The position numbers were made by a program, and so were the translations under genes. This document shows positions 30,183 through 34,820 of a DNA stretch of 34,820 nt, piece by piece (position 1 is the stretch's first letter; each line of letters opens with the position of its first letter). The stretch is from positions 1-34,820 of the forward strand of contig DKEX01000024.1 in the NCBI GenBank assembly GCA_002452295.1, given 5' to 3'. This DNA is from Firmicutes bacterium UBA6811 (GTDB taxonomy: Bacteria > Bacillota > SHA-98 > UBA4971). The notes under the pieces were generated by a model. That model was not told the origin of the DNA. It made no database searches and worked only from the letters and a program-made list of their open reading frames with translations.

Positions 30183-32207
30183 GTGTTACATCGAAAGACG
30201 GTGCGGCGCGCGATTCTGCTCGTGCTCATTTCGGCGGCTGCGACAGGCGTGTACGGCCTCCCTGCGCGAGGCGAGACCGGCGCGCTGGCGGCGGCGGCCG
30301 GTCCAAATCTCGAGATACGCAACCAGTACATAAGGGTGTTCGTGAACGCCACCGACGACGGCACCGGAAGGTTCGCCGTGGACTCGACGGGCGGCGACCC
30401 GCTGAACCCGGCCGATGACGATAAACCCCTCGTATACGGCCGCCCTACACCTTGGACGTCGTACACCACCATCAGGGTGGACGGGATGGATTACGTCTTC
30501 GGCGGCCGGACAGAACGCCGCGCCGGCAAAGGTGGGGACTACGGGGTCAGGGTGCTCGGGCCGCAACGCGCCGGAGGCAGCATCGTCGCGGTGTGGAGGT
30601 TCGGCGACATCGAGGTGTCGCAGGTGCTCTCCATGGTCAGGAGCACGACCACCGGGCTCCACGATACGGCGAAGATCACATATATCGTCACGAACCAGGG
30701 CTCAAGCCCGCGGAATGTGGGGCTGCGCATAATGCTCGACACGATGCTCGGCGCAAACGACGGTGCGCCGTTTCGCGCCAAGGACAGGGCGATCCTCTCT
30801 GACACCGTCTTCGGGTCCCGCGAGATGCCCCACTTCTGGCAGGCTTTCGACTCGCTATCCAGCCCTTCGGTGACAAGCCAGGGCACCCTCGCCAGCGTAG
30901 AGGTTACTGCGCCTGACCGGGTGCTCTTCACCAACTGGGGGAGCCTCGCTGACGGGGTGTGGGACGCTGATTTTGTTCCGGGGCGTGACTTCATCAGGGC
31001 AGGCGAGTACGAGCTCGACAGCGCCATCGCGCTGTACTGGGATCCTGCCCCCCTTGCTCCGGGAGACTCGAGAGAATGCACGACGCTCTATGGGATGGGC
31101 GGCATCAGCATCGCCCCGGGCGTGCTGTCGATAGGCGTGACGTCGCCTGCCGAGGTCACGACCGGCAAGGACAGGCCCGCGACCTTCCCCATAGTGGCAT
31201 ACGTGGAAAACTCGGGGCCGACGGTGGCTCTCGACGTCCGCGTGACCCTCGAGTTGCCCGGCGGGCTTTCGCTCGTTCCAGGCGAGCGGCCCGCCCACAC
31301 GCTGGGCGATCTCCAGCCCGGCGAGACGGCCCAGGTGGCGTGGGAGGTTGCGCCCGAGGTGCGCGACCAGGCCGAGCTCGAGTATTCGGTGGCGGTTGAG
31401 GCCGAGAACGCCGAGCGCAACCGGGTGCGACGGGCGGTCAGGGTGCTTGCGCCCCCAAGCTTGCTTGTGCGGGTCGAGTCGCCGGCAGGCTTCGGGGTGA
31501 GAGACGACCGGTTCGATCCTTGCCCGCTCGGGGTGAAGGCGCTTGTCGAGAACGCCGGCGGTGCGCCTGCATACGGCGTCAGGGCGACGCTTGCCCTGGG
31601 CCAGGGGGTCAGGCTCGCCGAGCGCGAGAAGGCCTCGAGGTTCCCCGGCACTGTGGCGCCTGGCGAGACGTGCGAGGTGGCATGGCAGGTGGTACCGTCC
31701 GGCGAGGCCGGAGATTTCGACTACGTGGTCAGGGTTGAATCCCGCAGCGCCGACGACAGGTTTGCCACCGGCCGCGTGCACGTCCCGGAACTCTCTCCGA
31801 GGGTGCTGGTGGCGGCGCCGGTTACGCCCCGCCGGGTGGGCGAGTTCCTCGCAGTCGATATCATCGCGAGAAACCTCGCGAGCCTCAGGGAAGCCCGCTT
31901 CAGTGTGCGCTTTGACCCTTCAGTGCTTGAAGCCGTCTCAGTGTCCAGGGGGACGGCGTTCGTGGAGGAGGCCGGGATGTCTTACTGGCAGGAAGGGGTG
32001 ATTGACAACTTGCAGGGTCTTGTTGGAGGCGTGGCAGGTCGGCTCAAAAAGGCGCGGGACACAACTGGGGTCCTTGCGACCGTGAGTTTCCGTGCGAAAG
32101 CTCCGGGGGTCTCGCGCATCGTGCTCGAGGACCTGTCGCTTGCCGGCGACGGCGGTCAGGTGGTCTCGAGCCTGGTGGAAGGCGCCTCCGTGACGGTGAG
32201 AGAGTAG
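30183..32207 (+). CDS. Secreted multi-domain protein with C-terminal cohesin domain
   Basis: A signal peptide (TVRRAILLVLISAAATGVYG, cleaved near residue 30) precedes a domain of about 280 residues beginning NLEIRNQYIRVFVNATDDGT, with GRFAVDSTGGDPLNPADDDK and GRPTPWTSYTTIRVDG, a pattern I associate with uncharacterised surface proteins. Two CARDB/NEW3-like repeats follow (about 315-420 and 425-535, each with ENxG, ALDVRVTLELPGGL or AYGVRATLALGQGV, and PGET). The last about 130 residues look like a cohesin domain (VGEFLAVDIIARNLASLREA, RFSVRFDPSVLEAVSVSRGT, ATVSFRAKAPGVSRIVLEDL). Nothing cellulosomal is nearby. It lies 49 bases after tonB and probably shares its transcript. Start GTG 30183 (GGGAGG upstream). 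Function unknown. Confidence 0.75.
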   Translation: MLHRKTVRRAILLVLISAAATGVYGLPARGETGALAAAAGPNLEIRNQYIRVFVNATDDGTGRFAVDSTGGDPLNPADDDKPLVYGRPTPWTSYTTIRVDGMDYVFGGRTERRAGKGGDYGVRVLGPQRAGGSIVAVWRFGDIEVSQVLSMVRSTTTGLHDTAKITYIVTNQGSSPRNVGLRIMLDTMLGANDGAPFRAKDRAILSDTVFGSREMPHFWQAFDSLSSPSVTSQGTLASVEVTAPDRVLFTNWGSLADGVWDADFVPGRDFIRAGEYELDSAIALYWDPAPLAPGDSRECTTLYGMGGISIAPGVLSIGVTSPAEVTTGKDRPATFPIVAYVENSGPTVALDVRVTLELPGGLSLVPGERPAHTLGDLQPGETAQVAWEVAPEVRDQAELEYSVAVEAENAERNRVRRAVRVLAPPSLLVRVESPAGFGVRDDRFDPCPLGVKALVENAGGAPAYGVRATLALGQGVRLAEREKASRFPGTVAPGETCEVAWQVVPSGEAGDFDYVVRVESRSADDRFATGRVHVPELSPRVLVAAPVTPRRVGEFLAVDIIARNLASLREARFSVRFDPSVLEAVSVSRGTAFVEEAGMSYWQEGVIDNLQGLVGGVAGRLKKARDTTGVLATVSFRAKAPGVSRIVLEDLSLAGDGGQVVSSLVEGASVTVRE

Positions 32208-32247
32208 AACGCGACGGGCTTTGCCCGTCCGTGCTGGGGGGAGCAAA

Positions 32248-33435
32248 ATGAAGAAAGGAATGCTTTTACGAAAGGTTCTCTGCGTTGTCCTGGTATCCGC
32301 GGCGCTTCTCGCCGTGCCCTTCGCTGGGATGGCGGCAGATGTCAAGGATGTTCCGAAGGACCACTGGGCGTACCAGGCTGTGAAGACCCTCGTGGAGAAG
32401 GGATACCTCGCGGTGTACGGCGACGGCACTTTCCAGGGAACGAAGCCGGTGGACAGATACACGCTGGCGGTGGTCATAGCGAAGATCCTGAAGGAGATCG
32501 AGAGCGGAAAGGTGGGCGCGGCCCCGGAGGATATAGAGCTTCTCCGCAAGCTCTCGGGGGAGTTCCGCGGGGAGCTCGTGCAGATTGCGAACGAGATGAG
32601 CATCTTCAGGAAATCCCTGGACGAGCAGGGGCGGGCCCAGACGGTCATGAGAGAGGACCTCGCGAAGCTCACCTTCACTCAGCGACAGATGAGGTCCGAG
32701 GTGGAGAAGATGATCGCCGACATCACCGCCTCGACCCAGAAGAGCATCGCAGCGGCCGACCAGAGGGCACAGCAGGCCGAAGGCAAGCTGGCCGCGAGGA
32801 TCGACGAGAACGAGCAGCGCATAGGCCGCCTGTCTGGCGACGTCACCACGGGGTTTGACAACGCCTCGTCTTCGCTCAAGGATCTCGCAGCCCGCATGGA
32901 GGCGGGGGACGTCGGCCTTGGCACGCGGCTCGATTCCCACGACGCCAAGCTCTCTCAACTCGATGAGGACCTCTCCGCGTCCATTCTGCGCCTCACCACG
33001 CTGGAGCCGCAGGTTGCGCTTCTTACGGAGAGCCTGGTGACTGCGAAGAAGGACCTGGGAAAGAGCATCGACTCGCTGAAGCTGGACCTCGGGGCGGCGA
33101 GAGGGGACATCGCGGCCCTGCGAAAGGACATTTCGGCCCTGTCAGCGACGGTGGACGCGCGCGTGGCGGATCTCGGCGCCCGCGACGCGAAGCTGGAGAA
33201 GGACCTCGGGGCCCTCGCCGGGAGGACGCTCACTCTCGAAGAGAGCCTTACGACGGAACGCGCGGCGAGGATATCCACGGACACCTCGCTCCAGACCGCG
33301 CTCACTGACCTTGCCTCCGACCTTGCGGTCCACAGGGCGCAGACCGCGAAGGACGTTGATTCGCTTCGGAAGGAGAACGGCCTCCTCAAGGTGCTTCTGG
33401 CGGCGGTGGCCATTCTCGGCCTCGTGGTCAAGTGA
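32248..33435 (+). CDS. SLH-domain coiled-coil protein, Omp-alpha-like periplasmic spacer
   Basis: This 395-residue exported protein has a signal peptide (VLCVVLVSAALLAVPFAGMAA), one S-layer homology domain (about 28-75, VPKDHWAYQAVKTLVEKGYL and GDGTFQGTKPVDRYTLAVVI), a long charged heptad region (about 85-370, rich in Leu, Asp, Lys and short of Pro and Gly), and a short C-terminal hydrophobic segment LLKVLLAAVAILGLVVK at the very end. SLH domain, rod and C-terminal helix are the plan of Omp-alpha of Thermotoga, which holds the outer membrane at a set distance from peptidoglycan. That function is an inference here. The ATG at 32248 has GGGGGAG upstream. Its 3' end overlaps the opposite-strand phosphatase gene by 8 bases. 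Confidence 0.8.
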   Translation: MKKGMLLRKVLCVVLVSAALLAVPFAGMAADVKDVPKDHWAYQAVKTLVEKGYLAVYGDGTFQGTKPVDRYTLAVVIAKILKEIESGKVGAAPEDIELLRKLSGEFRGELVQIANEMSIFRKSLDEQGRAQTVMREDLAKLTFTQRQMRSEVEKMIADITASTQKSIAAADQRAQQAEGKLAARIDENEQRIGRLSGDVTTGFDNASSSLKDLAARMEAGDVGLGTRLDSHDAKLSQLDEDLSASILRLTTLEPQVALLTESLVTAKKDLGKSIDSLKLDLGAARGDIAALRKDISALSATVDARVADLGARDAKLEKDLGALAGRTLTLEESLTTERAARISTDTSLQTALTDLASDLAVHRAQTAKDVDSLRKENGLLKVLLAAVAILGLVVK

Positions 33436-34048
33436 GAAGGTGGCAGGTGTCGTTCATGAAGAGCACCCTCGGGGGTCTTCCCGGTGAATACGCCACGGCG
33501 CTTACGGCCCCGTTGGCGAGGTCTATCCGGTGACGGGCCTCCGGCCCGAGCCCGAGGGCGTCGCAGAGCACCATCTTCACGGGCCCTGCGTGGCTCACGA
33601 CGCAGAATGACTCGTCGGGATGAGCCCTGACGATCCCCATCACCTTCGGAACAACCCTGTCCCTGAGACGGGCGTACGACTCGCCCCCGGGGATGGGGTT
33701 GTTCGTCGTGTCCTCGAGCCACCTGGCAACGTCGGCGGGCCTTGCCTTTCGCGCCTCATCGAAGGACAGCCCCTCCCATTCCCCGACGTCGATCTCGCGC
33801 AACTCCTCGAGTTGCACCACGGGGATGCCGTGCGGTCTCGCGATGGCCCGGGCCGTCTCGACGGCCCGCGAGAGGTCGCTCGTGTACACGGCAGCGAGGG
33901 CTTGCCCCGAAAGTCGCGAAGCGAGCCTCTCGGCCTGGCACACCCCGGCGGGCGAGAGCGGAACGTCGTGATGGCCCTGGTACCTTCGGGTTGCGTTCCA
34001 CTCGGTCTCGCCGTGCCTTACCAGAAACACGCATGTAGCCACGGGCAT
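33428..34048 (-). CDS. Histidine phosphatase family protein (phosphoglycerate mutase-like)
   Basis: This 206-residue enzyme of the branch-1 histidine phosphatase family has the phospho-acceptor motif LVRHGETEWNATRRYQGH at the N-terminus, SDLSRAVETARAIA with a conserved Arg, EIDVGEWEGLSFDEARK with the acidic residue, and the second catalytic His in CVVSHAGPVKMV. These fit CobC/PhoE/GpmB-type phosphatases; the substrate cannot be told. No cobalamin or glycolysis genes are adjacent. The start ATG at 34048 has AGGAGG-like AGGAAGAT upstream. The stop lies inside the 3' end of the convergent SLH gene (8-base overlap). Confidence 0.88.
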   Translation of the reverse strand: MPVATCVFLVRHGETEWNATRRYQGHHDVPLSPAGVCQAERLASRLSGQALAAVYTSDLSRAVETARAIARPHGIPVVQLEELREIDVGEWEGLSFDEARKARPADVARWLEDTTNNPIPGGESYARLRDRVVPKVMGIVRAHPDESFCVVSHAGPVKMVLCDALGLGPEARHRIDLANGAVSAVAYSPGRPPRVLFMNDTCHLLT

Positions 34049-34234
34049 CTTCCTCCTGAATGTGCTGGTTTTCGTGCGCTTCGACGCCGCCTGTTCGATC
34101 TCCTTCCGTCACGCATCCGTGCCGGGGTCGTCATTAGCCCCCGAAAGACGGCATACAGCCTGTCGGCAGAGGGAGATACTTTCGGCAGGAGGTCGGGTGA
34201 GTGCGGCGAATCTCAGGAGATGAGGAGAGTCGGC
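34049..34234. promoter_or_regulatory. Divergent intergenic region before the CorA-type gene
   Basis: This 186-bp region separates the leftward phosphatase from the rightward transporter. It contains the GAGGAG ribosome site of the latter (about 34221-34226). No clear promoter hexamers or M-box-like structure were recognised. Confidence 0.35.
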
Positions 34235-34820
34235 ATGGTACGGGCGTTTGTCTTCGAGGGCCCGAGCAAGACAGTGGGGCCCCTCAATAATGAGCCTGAG
34301 ATTGAGAAGGCGTCGCGGCGTGGCGAGGGCGTGCTGTGGGTTGACGTCCAGGCACCGACGGAGGAAGAGTTCGAGATGCTCTCGCGCGTTTTCGGCTTTC
34401 ACCCGCTGTCCATCGAGGATTGCCGGACCTATAGCGAGCTTCCCAAGGTCGACGTGTTCTCCGAGCACCTCTTCGTGGTGACTCATTATGTGGCGGGCAG
34501 GCCCGATGACGCCGCGGACGGCAGGCTCTCCCTCGCGGAACTTGACATGTTCATCGGCCGCACGTTCGTGGTGACCGTGCACATGCAGCCCGCGGACATG
34601 GTGGACGACTGCATGAAGAGGTTCCGTGACCATGCCGATGTGCCCTCCATGGGGCCCGACTTCCTCGCCTACGCCATCATCGACGCGCTCGTGGACTCGT
34701 TCTTTCCGCTCGTCGACCGCTGGGACGACAGGCTGGACGAGATCGAGGAGGGGCTTCTCATGGGGCACACCAGGAACGTCCTCAAGAGGCTGACGACCAT
34801 GAGGAGGAACATCCTCAGGG
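34235..34820 (+). CDS. corA: CorA-type magnesium/cobalt transporter, N-terminal part (cut by window edge)
   Basis: The frame runs from the ATG at 34235 (GAGGAG 8 bases upstream) off the right edge, giving about 195 residues of the cytoplasmic N-terminal domain. Marks are VLWVDVQAPTEEEFEMLSRV, FGFHPLSIEDCRTYSELPKV with the family's H-P-L-x-I-E-D motif, FIGRTFVVTVHMQP, and the helical start YAIIDALVDSFFPLVDRWDD and LDEIEEGLLMG. The diagnostic GMN membrane motif would be beyond the window. Family assignment is strong; Mg against Zn (ZntB-like) cannot be separated without the C-terminus. Confidence 0.9.
   Translation, partial: MVRAFVFEGPSKTVGPLNNEPEIEKASRRGEGVLWVDVQAPTEEEFEMLSRVFGFHPLSIEDCRTYSELPKVDVFSEHLFVVTHYVAGRPDDAADGRLSLAELDMFIGRTFVVTVHMQPADMVDDCMKRFRDHADVPSMGPDFLAYAIIDALVDSFFPLVDRWDDRLDEIEEGLLMGHTRNVLKRLTTMRRNILR

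Overview
The window is GC-rich, densely coded bacterial chromosome with ordinary housekeeping genes and no phage, insertion sequence, CRISPR array, rRNA or tRNA that I could recognise. The gene set suggests an anaerobic or facultative, high-GC lineage of the Bacillota type. It has a sodium-type F-ATPase with a duplicated rotor subunit, a D-amino-acid transaminase, an AcoR/sigma-54 controlled 2-oxo acid (acetoin) dehydrogenase, a BMP-type nucleoside ABC importer, PspC and RimO. A complete ExbB-ExbD-TonB set and a secreted SLH/coiled-coil/C-terminal-helix protein resembling the Omp-alpha/OmpM periplasmic spacers also occur. These last two traits imply an outer membrane, so a diderm relative of the Bacillota (for example a Limnochordia-like lineage) is my best guess. 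That placement is inference.

Layout. 1-4.5 kb, minus strand: the F0F1-ATP synthase operon, transcribed leftwards as atpI-atpB-c1 (double hairpin)-c2 (single hairpin)-atpF-atpH-atpA, cut by the window edge inside atpA. A 459-bp gap between the two c-subunit genes holds fragments of two unrelated genes (ApbE-like and DUF1116-like). 4.8-9.7 kb: scattered single genes, namely D-amino-acid transaminase, DUF6504, HAD hydrolase, DUF2207 membrane protein, a 49-residue Cys-motif protein and PspC.

9.8-18.6 kb: an AcoR-like enhancer-binding regulator, two TGT-N11-ACA sites, a -24/-12 promoter, then E1alpha-E1beta-DctP-DctQ-DctM-E2 ending in a strong terminator. The TRAP importer sits inside the dehydrogenase operon, so the locus looks like a substrate-induced uptake-and-oxidation unit. 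18.7-22.7 kb: lipid kinase, rimO, and a Glu/Leu/Phe/Val dehydrogenase gene behind a second, consensus-perfect sigma-54 promoter. 22.9-27.8 kb: a four-gene BMP-family nucleoside importer. 28-33.4 kb: exbB-exbD-tonB, a secreted cohesin-domain protein and the SLH spacer, an apparent cell-envelope locus. 33.4-34.8 kb: a histidine phosphatase (minus strand) and the 5' part of a CorA-type transporter.

The most interesting points are the hybrid rotor with a Glu-to-Gln change in one hairpin and decayed genes beside it, the TRAP-containing aco operon with its full sigma-54 control region, the hairpin or minicistron between the Shine-Dalgarno and start of dctP, the strong hairpins after both solute-binding-protein genes, and the TonB/cohesin/SLH envelope cluster.
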